Source: Pseudanabaena sp. lw0831 (GTDB lineage: Bacteria; Cyanobacteriota; Cyanobacteriia; Pseudanabaenales; Pseudanabaenaceae). Taken from it: a stretch of DNA of 39,154 nt. Of this stretch, positions 24,122 through 32,236 are shown piece after piece (within the stretch, counting starts at the first letter, position 1; every line of letters begins with the position of its first letter). The translations under genes were made by a program, and so were the position numbers. The DNA lies in NCBI RefSeq assembly GCF_016584665.1, contig NZ_BBJB01000046.1:1-39154 (forward strand), given 5' to 3'. The notes below the pieces were generated by a model. It ran no database searches, was not told the origin of the DNA, and saw only the letters and a program-made list of their open reading frames with translations.

Positions 24122-24528
24122 GTTAGACCACTCCAACATCCATCAAGTTGAGCAATACCTCCAAACTTGATGACTTGCTCTAAAGTCATCAAATAAGCCC
24201 ATGCAAAACCTAGTGAATTTCCTTCCACATCAAAAACTTCTATCTGTTGGCGATTATATGCATTCTCAGCAGCAGCGCGATCGCCTTGATAATCTTCTAA
24301 ATCATCTAGTGATTCCAAAATACTTGCATCAGGAAATGAGAGCAAATATCCATGAACTTGAGTGTTACCTACGATCATCGCAGGATAACCCATCGGTAGG
24401 GAAAATAATTCGCCGTAGGCGATCGCCTGTTGCTGCGCGATCGCTTTACCCGCACAATATTCTGCATAATTTGCTTCATTGGGTTTGAGTGTGCCATAGA
24501 CAAAAACATTACATACCGCGTTTTGCAT
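24100..24528 (-). CDS. Gamma-glutamylcyclotransferase-like (AIG2/GGCT fold) protein
   Basis: 142 residues from the ATG at 24528; the longer frame to 24570 adds an unconvincing N-terminus. The fold is marked by NVFVYGTLKPNE at the start (the YGTL-x-P-x substrate loop) and by the acidic segment ESLDDLEDYQGD, which holds the expected catalytic glutamate. Family members release 5-oxoproline from gamma-glutamyl compounds or cleave gamma-glutamylamines; the substrate here is unknown. The final residues TNQNPNK are encoded by an arm of the hairpin at 24057-24121, so the C-terminus may have been remodelled by that element. Confidence 0.85.
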   Translation of the reverse strand: MQNAVCNVFVYGTLKPNEANYAEYCAGKAIAQQQAIAYGELFSLPMGYPAMIVGNTQVHGYLLSFPDASILESLDDLEDYQGDRAAAENAYNRQQIEVFDVEGNSLGFAWAYLMTLEQVIKFGGIAQLDGCWSGLTNQNPNK

Positions 24529-24664
24529 ATTTGAGATCACAATATTTGTGTAGAGAGAGGCGCTTAGCATCTCCCTCTACTTTATGCTGATGCGATCGCC
24601 CCTAAATCAGAGTTAGAATCAGCGCTAACATAGAATGTAATTCTACGCATAGGAACCAGCATCG

Positions 24665-26560
24665 ATGAGTAATGACAAAGATAGTTTTAAGAACAAATTT
24701 GCTTTTAAAGTAGAAGGCTTTGAATCTCTAGTCGATGATGTTAAGCAGTTGCTAAACCTCGATCAACTCATCGATCTGGCGCAAAAATTAGACGAGAAAC
24801 AAAAGTCGGGCGAAATTCATACTGAGGTAAATGTCACTACTCGTCCCTTATCCAGTATTCCCCGACGCGGCAATATTCCGAGGTCGCCTCGTGCTGCTAA
24901 TGCCACAGGTGGAAGTGGTGAAGTCACTTCGCCCGATGTCGTCAAACCTGAGCCACCTAAAGATAATTCTCAAAATGAGAAACCACTAGCGATCGCCGAA
25001 TTAGTGGGCGGTTTAGGCGATACCTTGGCACAGTTGCGCGATTTGGTCGAGATTCCCCTGAAACGTCCTGATGTGCTAACAAAATTGGGACTGGATCAAC
25101 CCAAAGGCGTTTTGCTAGTTGGTCCTTCAGGGACAGGCAAAACCTTAACGGCGCGATCGCTGGCGCATGTGTTAGGGGTGAATTACATTGCGATCGTCGG
25201 GCCAGAAATCATCAGTAAATACTATGGTGAAGCAGAAACTCGCTTACGACAGGTTTTCGAGAAAGCTGTAAAATCTGCTCCCTGTTTGATTTTTATTGAT
25301 GAAATCGATGCTCTCGTTCCCAATCGAGCTAATGTGGAAGGAGAAGTGGAAAAGCGTCTGGTCGCGCAGTTATTAGGTTTAATGGATGGATTTGCCGAGA
25401 CCAAGGGCGTGATTGTACTAGCAGCTACCAATCGTCCTGATGCGATCGATCCTGCTCTCCGTCGTCCAGGACGATTCGATCGCGAGATTATTTTCCCCAT
25501 TCCCGATCGCAAAGCTCGTCGTGAAATTCTAGAAATCCATACGCGATCGATGCCTTTGACTGGTGATGTCGATTTAGAAGATATCGCTGATCGCGCCTAT
25601 GGCTATGTGGGAGCAGATATTAAGGGATTGTGCCAAGTTGCCGCGACTAATGCCCTAAAGCGACAAGTGGCAAGTGTAGCGGACATCCCCGACGATCTAG
25701 ATGTGAATCGCGATGATTTTGAATTTGCGCTGAAGCAAGTTCAACCCGCTGTATTACGATCGCTACAAATTCAAGTTCCCAAAGTGCAATGGTCAGAAAT
25801 TGGTGGACTCGCCAAAGTTAAGCAAACCCTCCAAGAAGCGGTCGCTGGGGCATTGGTCGATCCTGCTCTCTATGCCCATACCCGCGCCAAGGCTCCTCGC
25901 GGCGTGCTGCTCTATGGGCCACCTGGAACTGGCAAAACTTTACTCGCCAAGGCGATCGCCACTCAAGCCCAAGCCAATTTCATTTCTGTTGCAGGTTCAG
26001 AATTGCTAACCAAATGGGTGGGTGCTTCCGAACAATCAATCCGTCAGTTATTCGCCCAAGCTCGCCAGGCTTCCCCCTGCGTGATTTTCATTGATGAGAT
26101 CGATACGCTTGCACCTGCGCGGGGTAGCCATCAAGGCGATAGTGGCGTTAGCGATCGCGTGATTGGTCAGTTACTAACAGAACTTGATGGCTTGCAATCT
26201 GCCGAGGGACTATTAGTAATTGGCGCAACTAATCGCCGAGATTCTATTGATCCTGCACTATTACGATCGGGGCGCATCGAGCTACATATGATGGTGGATT
26301 TACCCGATCGCGACAGTCGTAATTCGATTTTAGAAGTACATAATCGCGATCGCCCCCTTGCAAAAAATCTCAATTTAGATATTTGGGCAGACCATACAGA
26401 AAATTGGAACGGAGCCGATCTTGCATTTCTTAGCAACCGCGCCGCAATTTTTGCAATTCGTCGTCATCAGCGTGATGCTACTAATCAATTGGAAAATTTG
26501 CGGATTACAAATGAAGATTTTGAACAAGCTTTTGCGGAACTTGTAGAGCAACGAGAATAA
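24665..26560 (+). CDS. CDC48/VCP-like AAA ATPase with two AAA modules
   Basis: 631 residues. The first AAA domain has Walker A GPSGTGKT (153-160), Walker B CLIFIDEIDAL (207-217) and the second-region motif AATNRPDAIDPALRRPGRFDRE. The second has GPPGTGKT (about 418-425), CVIFIDEIDTL and GATNRRDSIDPALLRSGR. Both look active. The architecture is that of CDC48/p97 unfoldases, hexameric rings that extract or unfold proteins. The first 110 residues are not the canonical CDC48 N-domain but a short helix-rich segment plus a proline- and glycine-rich linker, so substrates or adaptors probably differ. The gene is monocistronic with a hairpin at its stop codon. Confidence 0.9.
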   Translation: MSNDKDSFKNKFAFKVEGFESLVDDVKQLLNLDQLIDLAQKLDEKQKSGEIHTEVNVTTRPLSSIPRRGNIPRSPRAANATGGSGEVTSPDVVKPEPPKDNSQNEKPLAIAELVGGLGDTLAQLRDLVEIPLKRPDVLTKLGLDQPKGVLLVGPSGTGKTLTARSLAHVLGVNYIAIVGPEIISKYYGEAETRLRQVFEKAVKSAPCLIFIDEIDALVPNRANVEGEVEKRLVAQLLGLMDGFAETKGVIVLAATNRPDAIDPALRRPGRFDREIIFPIPDRKARREILEIHTRSMPLTGDVDLEDIADRAYGYVGADIKGLCQVAATNALKRQVASVADIPDDLDVNRDDFEFALKQVQPAVLRSLQIQVPKVQWSEIGGLAKVKQTLQEAVAGALVDPALYAHTRAKAPRGVLLYGPPGTGKTLLAKAIATQAQANFISVAGSELLTKWVGASEQSIRQLFAQARQASPCVIFIDEIDTLAPARGSHQGDSGVSDRVIGQLLTELDGLQSAEGLLVIGATNRRDSIDPALLRSGRIELHMMVDLPDRDSRNSILEVHNRDRPLAKNLNLDIWADHTENWNGADLAFLSNRAAIFAIRRHQRDATNQLENLRITNEDFEQAFAELVEQRE

Positions 26561-26604
26561 ATTCTCTAAAAGTGTTGCTTTGCAGCATTTTTAGAGAATT
26601 TATT
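26556..26604. terminator. Hairpin overlapping the stop codon of the CDC48-like gene
   Basis: Perfect 16-bp outer stem (26556-26571 with 26589-26604) and inner GTGTTGC-TTT-GCAGCAT with two wobbles. The stop codon (26558-26560) lies inside the left arm. The apex is a transition variant of the shared core. Confidence 0.7.
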
Positions 26605-26661
26605 GCAGTTCTTATAAAAATCTGCGTCATCCTCTAATCCGTCTAATCCGCGATTCTGCCT

Positions 26662-26952
26662 TTAATATTCAAATACCCAAATTGCCCAACCTTTTTTGAT
26701 GACCGTAATCACGTAGGCAGCCGAAAGACGACTCGTTATTTTTTCTACTTCTGCCCAGTCAAAGCTAGTACGAAATAAGCTGTAAGTGGAATTGTTATAG
26801 GCGATCGCGGCTACGGGCTTATCGAAATCTTCAACTTTAATATGGTGATATCGAATTTCCGCAGGTACAACTACAAAATTTGATGTTTTCCCTCCCAAAC
26901 GAAATAACTCATCTTCATCTAAAGTATCGTTTTCATCTTTGGTATCTTTCAT
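26662..26952 (-). CDS. Conserved hypothetical protein, small
   Basis: 96 residues from the ATG at 26952; a GTG four codons upstream is an alternative, and neither has a clear ribosome binding site. I do not recognise the family. It starts with an acidic segment (DENDTLDEDELFRLGG) followed by alternating strands and a helix (FVVVPAEIRYHHIKVEDF, AAIAYNNSTYSLFRTSF, WAEVEKITSRL, AYVITVIKKGWAIWVFEY). The composition is that of a compact soluble alpha/beta protein with no membrane segment. It faces the CDC48-like gene across the 26556-26604 hairpin. Coding is likely from amino-acid usage; the function is unknown. Confidence 0.6.
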   Translation of the reverse strand: MKDTKDENDTLDEDELFRLGGKTSNFVVVPAEIRYHHIKVEDFDKPVAAIAYNNSTYSLFRTSFDWAEVEKITSRLSAAYVITVIKKGWAIWVFEY

Positions 26953-27030
26953 AGAAGCAGTCACTTGCAGGTATTACCCTATTTTAACTTATACCTCATA
27001 TAGCAACGCAAGAGATAGCTATGACAAATC

Positions 27031-27084
27031 AAAACCCAAAAGATGAGTGGCGGCGCTTTGCGCCGCAACTCCCTTTTGGGTTTT
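27031..27084. repeat. Long hairpin with GGCGGCGC-TTT-GCGCCGC apex
   Basis: Outer AAAACCCAAAAG / CTTTTGGGTTTT (12 bp), a bulged middle and the apex ggcggcgc-ttt-gcgccgc. It shares the AATCAAAACCCAAA stem start with the hairpin at 24057-24121. It lies beyond the 3' end of the 278-residue membrane protein gene (minus strand). Confidence 0.7.
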
Positions 27085-27096
27085 GGGTTTTCCCTT

Positions 27097-27933
27097 TTAA
27101 TAAAAATCTGAGGTTGATTCCTGCAATTCAGTCATCGCCTTCTGGACATCGATCGCTATTTGTACAGTTGTATCAAAAATGCGTCCATATTCCTTGGCAC
27201 GATTATTGATCTGGATAGCTTCAAACGCATTTAAATCAATATCAAAGCGATCGGGATGAAAGTCTGGATGTTCTCGTAAAATTCGTTCAGTTTTCAACGC
27301 TCGCACAATATCATTGCGCGTCATTCTCAAAGCCGCGATCGCTGATTCTCTTGACTCTAATTTAATCGGATTTCCTGCATCTTGTAACTGATCGAATACA
27401 TCAATATCACGGATAGTCTTATTGCATTTATCAACTTCTATAAATAGCCGCAAAATAACTGGTGGAATGCCTTTCTGTCGATGAGATTTTTTTGACTTTC
27501 GCCATTGTTGAACTATTAATCTGATCAGCAATAAAGCCAAAATCCCACTAGCGATCGCAAGTCCGAGGCATAGCAAAACTATACCTAAGGTTGCTCCTGT
27601 CAAAGCATAAAGCGAATAAATAGCTGCGCCTAAAGCTACACAAAAGAAAAGTACAGTTACTTCGACAAATTCGATCGCTAAACTCAATGCCCCCAATGTC
27701 AAACTAATCAAAAAGATAATTCCCGCGACTCGTAATGGCGGCAAAAAAATACTGGCAAATGAGATAAAGTTGATTGCGGAAATCCCCAAGGCGATCGCGC
27801 ATTGAATCTTGATCTGTCGCTGGGTTAACTCCCTTGATGGCAAAATCTGTTGGCGATTAAACCCTGTCAATTCCAATAGTTCCACTTCCGAAATTAATAA
27901 CCGTTCCAGATCGCCTCTCATAATTGTCGCCAT
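27097..27933 (-). CDS. Predicted inner-membrane protein of unknown function
   Basis: 278 residues from the ATG at 27933; the TTG at 27957 lies within a palindrome and is less likely. A helical cytoplasmic N-terminus (about 1-45) is followed by about four closely spaced membrane helices (about 45-145), a basic stop-transfer stretch (QQWRKSKKSHRQK) and a soluble helical C-terminal domain of about 115 residues (ILRLFIEVDKCNKTIRDI to the end). I do not recognise the family. The layout, with its conserved-looking charged helices, suggests a cyanobacterial membrane-associated conserved protein. It is followed by the hairpin at 27031-27084 and separated from the DUF3386 gene by two palindromes, one of which spans the DUF3386 stop. 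Confidence 0.65.
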   Translation of the reverse strand: MATIMRGDLERLLISEVELLELTGFNRQQILPSRELTQRQIKIQCAIALGISAINFISFASIFLPPLRVAGIIFLISLTLGALSLAIEFVEVTVLFFCVALGAAIYSLYALTGATLGIVLLCLGLAIASGILALLLIRLIVQQWRKSKKSHRQKGIPPVILRLFIEVDKCNKTIRDIDVFDQLQDAGNPIKLESRESAIAALRMTRNDIVRALKTERILREHPDFHPDRFDIDLNAFEAIQINNRAKEYGRIFDTTVQIAIDVQKAMTELQESTSDFY

Positions 27934-27954
27934 TGTCTTTTTTGTGAGGACTGA

Positions 27955-28017
27955 CAAGGGGCTTAAGCCCCTTGTTCATTCTAGATAATAAGCTTGCAAA
28001 GCATGTTTATTATCTAG
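27955..28017. terminator. Two palindromes at the end of the DUF3386 gene
   Basis: CAAGGGGCTT/AAGCCCCTTG (27955-27974, perfect 20-bp palindrome) and CTAGATAATAA / TTATTATCTAG (27981-27991, 28007-28017) with apex cttgc-aaa-gcatg. The second includes the DUF3386 stop codon at 28014. They probably terminate that gene. Confidence 0.65.
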
Positions 28018-28727
28018 CCTAATAGCTGAATATCACTAAAAGTAATTTCATAGTTTTTGGTTTTGCCTTGCTCGTTAGATTGCACGATTTGTTTGGTCAT
28101 CACGTAGTAATTGCCCATTTTTTCGTAGCTATCTTCAAAACGAGCTTGACGAACAATCTCATCATTCATCGGATTACGGAACACCGCAGTATAGAGAGAA
28201 GAAATATAACCTTCACCAGTATCTAGATGTCCGAGGTGATTAATCACAAAGCCAATTCGTCCCATGACGCGGCTGACCATCGAGATCTCTTTGCCACGGA
28301 CTTTGTAGTTTGATCCCATTGAGTCGCCAGTAACCAAGATTTCTACGGCTCCCGACTCATCGGATGCACCAAGGTTAAACGCTGATTTACCATGAGCTTC
28401 TTCAAAGGTTTTACGCTTGCGGTGAGTTACCACATCGCGCAGTTGGTTATATAACCATTCTTGACCTTCGTCAACAGAAACCGTCTTTTCTTCACCGCTA
28501 GGGGTGCGGGTGGTGCGATCGATTAGTTGTGGCTCATCCATGCTCACTTCAACGGATAGATCTGGCTTAATGCTTGCCTTACCAGTGCGGGCTACGCCGT
28601 CGATCGCTACGGCGACATTGGCAGTTAATCCTGGGAAATTGCTGTCCCATGTATAACGATTTTCGTAAGCAGCCTGAAATAGAGCGCGGGCGCTAGTATC
28701 AGATTTTGTATCGGGTGCTGTAACCAT
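28014..28727 (-). CDS. DUF3386 family protein
   Basis: 237 residues, the full length of DUF3386, a family seen in cyanobacteria and plastids. Hallmarks: ARALFQAAYENRYTWDSNFPG near the N-terminus, then GEEKTVSVDEGQEWLYNQLRDVVTHRKR and the C-terminal strands NYYVMTKQIVQSNEQGKTKNYEITFSDIQLL. It is predicted soluble and beta-rich, with no signal peptide. The function is unknown. Monocistronic; about 120 nt separate it from the DUF3352 gene upstream, which is probably enough for its own promoter. Confidence 0.87.
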   Translation of the reverse strand: MVTAPDTKSDTSARALFQAAYENRYTWDSNFPGLTANVAVAIDGVARTGKASIKPDLSVEVSMDEPQLIDRTTRTPSGEEKTVSVDEGQEWLYNQLRDVVTHRKRKTFEEAHGKSAFNLGASDESGAVEILVTGDSMGSNYKVRGKEISMVSRVMGRIGFVINHLGHLDTGEGYISSLYTAVFRNPMNDEIVRQARFEDSYEKMGNYYVMTKQIVQSNEQGKTKNYEITFSDIQLLG

Positions 28728-28848
28728 TTTTTGCTAAAGGTAATTAAGTAAGGTATCGAGTATCTTTAGTATTTTACGTTCTGCTAGCCTTGAAAAAGTG
28801 ATGTTTTTAGGAGTGAGGAGTTATAGCGCAATGATCTGTGTATTGTTT

Positions 28849-30567
28849 TTAGTTGCCTGGAGTGGGCTTGAGCGTAAATAAGAAATCTAAGCGGGTTGTC
28901 TTGGTATCAACATTTGTGGATGTAACGGCAATGCCGTTAATTGCATCAAGGACAGAACGAATTTCGGTAAAACTAGGGTTAGATTTGACTTCAGGCGGTA
29001 AAAGGCGATCGGCAAGTGAGAGTGCAGTAGTCATATTCAAATAGAAATAACCGCCGTTGGACTTGGGCATATCCGTAGTTAGAATTTTAAAAGAACTACT
29101 TTCTGGCAAATTATTAGCAGGCTTAGGAACAAAGGTATCGGCAAGATCGCCCATAGACCAAAAAACAAAATTATTATCTAAAGTGCCGCGTGTTGCCACG
29201 TTGGTATTGCCGATCGCCCAAGCAATCACTGATTTATCGCCAATTTGTTTTGGTTTTAGATCCACTCCTTTAGGCAACAGTCCTCCAGAATTTGCTTGGG
29301 CAACCTTATCGATTTTGTCAAGCGCCGTTTTAGCCGCATTCTGATCGTTGGATTGGGCGATCGCGACAAACCCGAACCCAGGATTCGCCAAGATGCCTTG
29401 ATTATTGGGAATCGCCGCGATCGCAAATTCACCGTTCATCCATTTGAGAATATCTTGATCGAGATCGAGCTTTGTACTATCTTTTACAGACTTCCGAATC
29501 TGATCGATCAGTTGTGCAGAACTCGCATTTCCCTTAGCTTGAGAGACTAGCGATTGCCAAGACTGATAGAGATTTACGCCAGAAACCAATAAAAAAGTTT
29601 CCTGTGGCAAGAGATTAAGAACTTTTGCATTGTTATTGCCTAGGGGATTGGAATTATCATTTTTGAGATAAGTATTAATCTCAAACCGCAAACCTTCTTT
29701 CTGAGTACCGCCTGTCAAAGTCATCGCATCCAGTTCTCGCTTTGACTGTGCGATCGCCGCTTCGTTGAGATTGAGATTAGCTTGAGAGCCAATAAACTCT
29801 AGAGCTACATCGCCATCTAAATAAACTTGTAACAGTGGCTCGACAATTTTGGTTTGATTAGTAGCGCCATAAATCTTGGCAAAAATCGGCTTCTTAGCAA
29901 GGGACGGATTGCTGCCTTTATAGGTATCGATTGCCTGTTGGATCAAGATCGGGCTAGTGGCGATCGCTACATATTGCCCACCAATATCCGCAGTTACCAC
30001 ACTGTTATTGGGATCGCGTGTGGGTGACTCGTAATAGGTAACATCTTTGTACTGCTTGGCAGTAAACTTTGCCCCTTGTTGCGCCAACGCACCACGATAT
30101 TTTGACAAAAAGGCATCGGACTTACTGCGATCGCGGGTTGGGGCAATGACTAAGGTTGCCGCAGGCGTTTGGGGCTGCGCGGCATTGGGCACAAGCGCCG
30201 TAATGATGTAACCCTCTAACCAAGGCTGCACATCGCGACTATATTCAGTTTTGCTCTGGACTAGTAAAGAATTTAGAGGAGATTTGGTAATGCCTTCACC
30301 GATCAGCTTTTGTGAGGCAGGCGTGCCAAATTGCACTAGTTTATTCCAAGGCTCAGATTTAGTATTAAAAGCCATTACCACTTGCGCCTCTTGGGGGATC
30401 ACTGCCGCCGCGCCTAAAATGCCTTTAATTGACTGCGATCGCTGAGTAAAATAGAAATACGCACCCCCTGCTCCTGCGGCAATCACAGCCGCTCCAATAC
30501 CGACATACATCAGCATTGTTGATTGTTTTTGTTTGGCAGATTTATTGGTTTTAGATGACTTCGACAT
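28849..30567 (-). CDS. DUF3352 family membrane-anchored protein
   Basis: 572 residues. A basic N-terminus (MSKSSKTNKSAKQKQ) precedes one membrane helix at about 19-41 (MYVGIGAAVIAAGAGGAYFYF). The large C-terminal part would lie in the periplasm or thylakoid lumen. Segments such as IPQEAQVVMAFNTKSEPW, the repeated short strands and the NLLPQETFLLVSGVNLYQSW motif fit the cyanobacterial DUF3352 family, whose role is unknown. No catalytic motif is apparent. The gene is divergent from the PATAN-REC gene across a 402-nt region. Confidence 0.85.
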   Translation of the reverse strand: MSKSSKTNKSAKQKQSTMLMYVGIGAAVIAAGAGGAYFYFTQRSQSIKGILGAAAVIPQEAQVVMAFNTKSEPWNKLVQFGTPASQKLIGEGITKSPLNSLLVQSKTEYSRDVQPWLEGYIITALVPNAAQPQTPAATLVIAPTRDRSKSDAFLSKYRGALAQQGAKFTAKQYKDVTYYESPTRDPNNSVVTADIGGQYVAIATSPILIQQAIDTYKGSNPSLAKKPIFAKIYGATNQTKIVEPLLQVYLDGDVALEFIGSQANLNLNEAAIAQSKRELDAMTLTGGTQKEGLRFEINTYLKNDNSNPLGNNNAKVLNLLPQETFLLVSGVNLYQSWQSLVSQAKGNASSAQLIDQIRKSVKDSTKLDLDQDILKWMNGEFAIAAIPNNQGILANPGFGFVAIAQSNDQNAAKTALDKIDKVAQANSGGLLPKGVDLKPKQIGDKSVIAWAIGNTNVATRGTLDNNFVFWSMGDLADTFVPKPANNLPESSSFKILTTDMPKSNGGYFYLNMTTALSLADRLLPPEVKSNPSFTEIRSVLDAINGIAVTSTNVDTKTTRLDFLFTLKPTPGN

Positions 30568-30969
30568 GGGTATGGAATAAGCCTAAAAGTTGCAAAATGT
30601 TGAGCGCCAAGTCTCAATCAAGATACTACAGAATCGGGCCTAAATAATCAGAGCCGCGATCGCCATATAAAAATAATTTCTGATAAAATCTATTTTTACT
30701 ATGTATTTATCAAGAATTTTTTGTTTTTTCAGATCCTGTTATATTGAAAATCAAAATCAATTTAATCATGGAGTTGATGAGTGAAAATCCAAAAAACGAT
30801 TTGGCAATGAGAATTGCTGTATTCTTTTGAATATAGTTTTGTAGAAAATAAACTTTTAATAGCAAGTCAGCTTTTTATTACAAAGCTCATCTCGATCTTT
30901 GAAAAGTAGACTTTTTTTCGATTTAAAGCTAAAAAACTCAACTTTATTTTTAAAACGCATTGATGACAC
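30568..30969. other. Divergent intergenic region, DUF3352 / PATAN-REC
   Basis: 402 AT-rich bases holding the promoters of two divergent genes. The right half is very AT-rich with several T-runs (for example gacttttttttcg near 30907), giving the response regulator a long leader. A 20-codon frame at 30768-30830 is noted but not called. No hairpin of the shared family is present here. Confidence 0.5.
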
Positions 30970-32211
30970 ATGGATACAGATAATCTAGCCGTTTATAGCC
31001 TTGTTGAACAGTTACGCGGCTATGGTCGCAAGCAGTTTACTGGCAAGCTGGAACTCCATAGTGTCAAAAGTTACAAATGGAGCATCTACTATTGTCATGG
31101 TAGATTGGTGTGGGCTTCGGGAGGAGCGCATCATCACCGACGTTGGCGCCGACTGATGGGACAGTACAAGCTCCAGATAGACTTTAATAAAATTTCTTTC
31201 CGCACTATCGAGGAAATTCGACTCTGGGACTACCATGTGCTGGTAATCCTGATGAAACGCATGGTCTTAACCCGTGAGCAAATCACGCCGATTATTGAGG
31301 GTTTTGTTCAAGAAGTATTGTTTGACATCATTCAATGTGCCGCGAATGAAAGGATTACCTACTACTGTGATTTTGAAGATGAGATTACGCCAGTGATTTC
31401 ACTGATCCATGCCGAACATGCGATCGATCGCGCCCATCAAGAATGGTTGACATGGCGCAAATCTGGAATTGCCGATTTTTCGCCAAATCTTGCACCTTGG
31501 ATCAAGCGCCCATCACAACTCAAGGAAGAAGCTTCAGATCTCACTTACAAAACTCTGATAACGATCCTTGATGGTAGGCGATCGCTGCGAGAGTTATCGA
31601 CATGGATGAAGAAAGACTTACTTAATCTCGTGCAGTCATTAATGGCGTATTATCATCGCGGCATGATCGGACTAGTGGAAGTTGCCGACATCCAATCTCC
31701 TGTTGCGGGATTTTCACTAAATGAATCTTCAAAAAATGAATCGACTCAGTTGTCAGACAGTAGCCAGAATCAGAAAAAAATAAACCTGATGGCACGACCT
31801 CTCATTGCCTGTGTCGATGACAGCAATCAAGTTTGTGCCACCATCGAACAGATAGTTTCAGGATTTGGTTTTGGTTTTCTAGGAATTCGAGATTCTATCA
31901 ATGTATTGCCATTACTAGTTGAGCTTAAGCCAGAGATGATTATTTTAGATTTGGTGATGCCAATTGTTGGTGGTTATGAACTCTGCACTCAAATTCGTCG
32001 CATACCAGAGTTTAAGAATACGCCGATCCTGATTTTGACTAGCAATGACACATTTGTTGATCGGATTAGATCCAAATTTGTTGGTGCAACCGCCTTTATA
32101 TCGAAAACATCTGGTAATGACAAAATTGGTGAGCAAATCCAGAGATATCTACTTCCTTTTGATAAAGATCTAGAAGAAATATCTCCAACTGATTCAACAG
32201 ATACTTACTAG
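30970..32211 (+). CDS. PATAN-domain response regulator (PatA/PixG/PilG-like)
   Basis: 413 residues. The N-terminal 240 residues resemble the PATAN/DUF4388 region of cyanobacterial PatA-type regulators, with GYGRKQFTGKLEL, WSIYYCHGRLVWASGG and a helical middle. The C-terminal receiver (about 275-400) has the acidic pair in IACVDDSNQ, the phospho-acceptor in MIILDLVMP and the lysine in AFISKTSG, so phosphorylation should be possible. Members such as PixG and PilG control phototaxis and pili. No partner CheY-, CheW- or CheA-like genes are adjacent, so its pathway is open. The next gene starts 25 nt downstream and is probably co-transcribed. Confidence 0.88.
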   Translation: MDTDNLAVYSLVEQLRGYGRKQFTGKLELHSVKSYKWSIYYCHGRLVWASGGAHHHRRWRRLMGQYKLQIDFNKISFRTIEEIRLWDYHVLVILMKRMVLTREQITPIIEGFVQEVLFDIIQCAANERITYYCDFEDEITPVISLIHAEHAIDRAHQEWLTWRKSGIADFSPNLAPWIKRPSQLKEEASDLTYKTLITILDGRRSLRELSTWMKKDLLNLVQSLMAYYHRGMIGLVEVADIQSPVAGFSLNESSKNESTQLSDSSQNQKKINLMARPLIACVDDSNQVCATIEQIVSGFGFGFLGIRDSINVLPLLVELKPEMIILDLVMPIVGGYELCTQIRRIPEFKNTPILILTSNDTFVDRIRSKFVGATAFISKTSGNDKIGEQIQRYLLPFDKDLEEISPTDSTDTY

Positions 32212-32236
32212 CTAGTTTATTGAAGGAGAGGAATCC

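Noticed and set aside
24057-27084. Two similar hairpins as the ends of a transposon around the CDC48-like gene
   Set aside because: The hairpins share only the outer arm and apex. No target duplication or transposase is visible, and similar hairpins occur throughout the window.
27021-27209. 62-codon plus-strand frame
   Set aside because: It arises from the hairpin at 27031-27084 and the 3' end of the membrane protein gene on the opposite strand.
30768-30830. 20-codon frame in the PATAN-REC leader
   Set aside because: It has an ATG and a GGAG near an internal ATG at unusually short spacing, but its length and lack of comparison data make it no better than chance. Ribosome profiling would decide.
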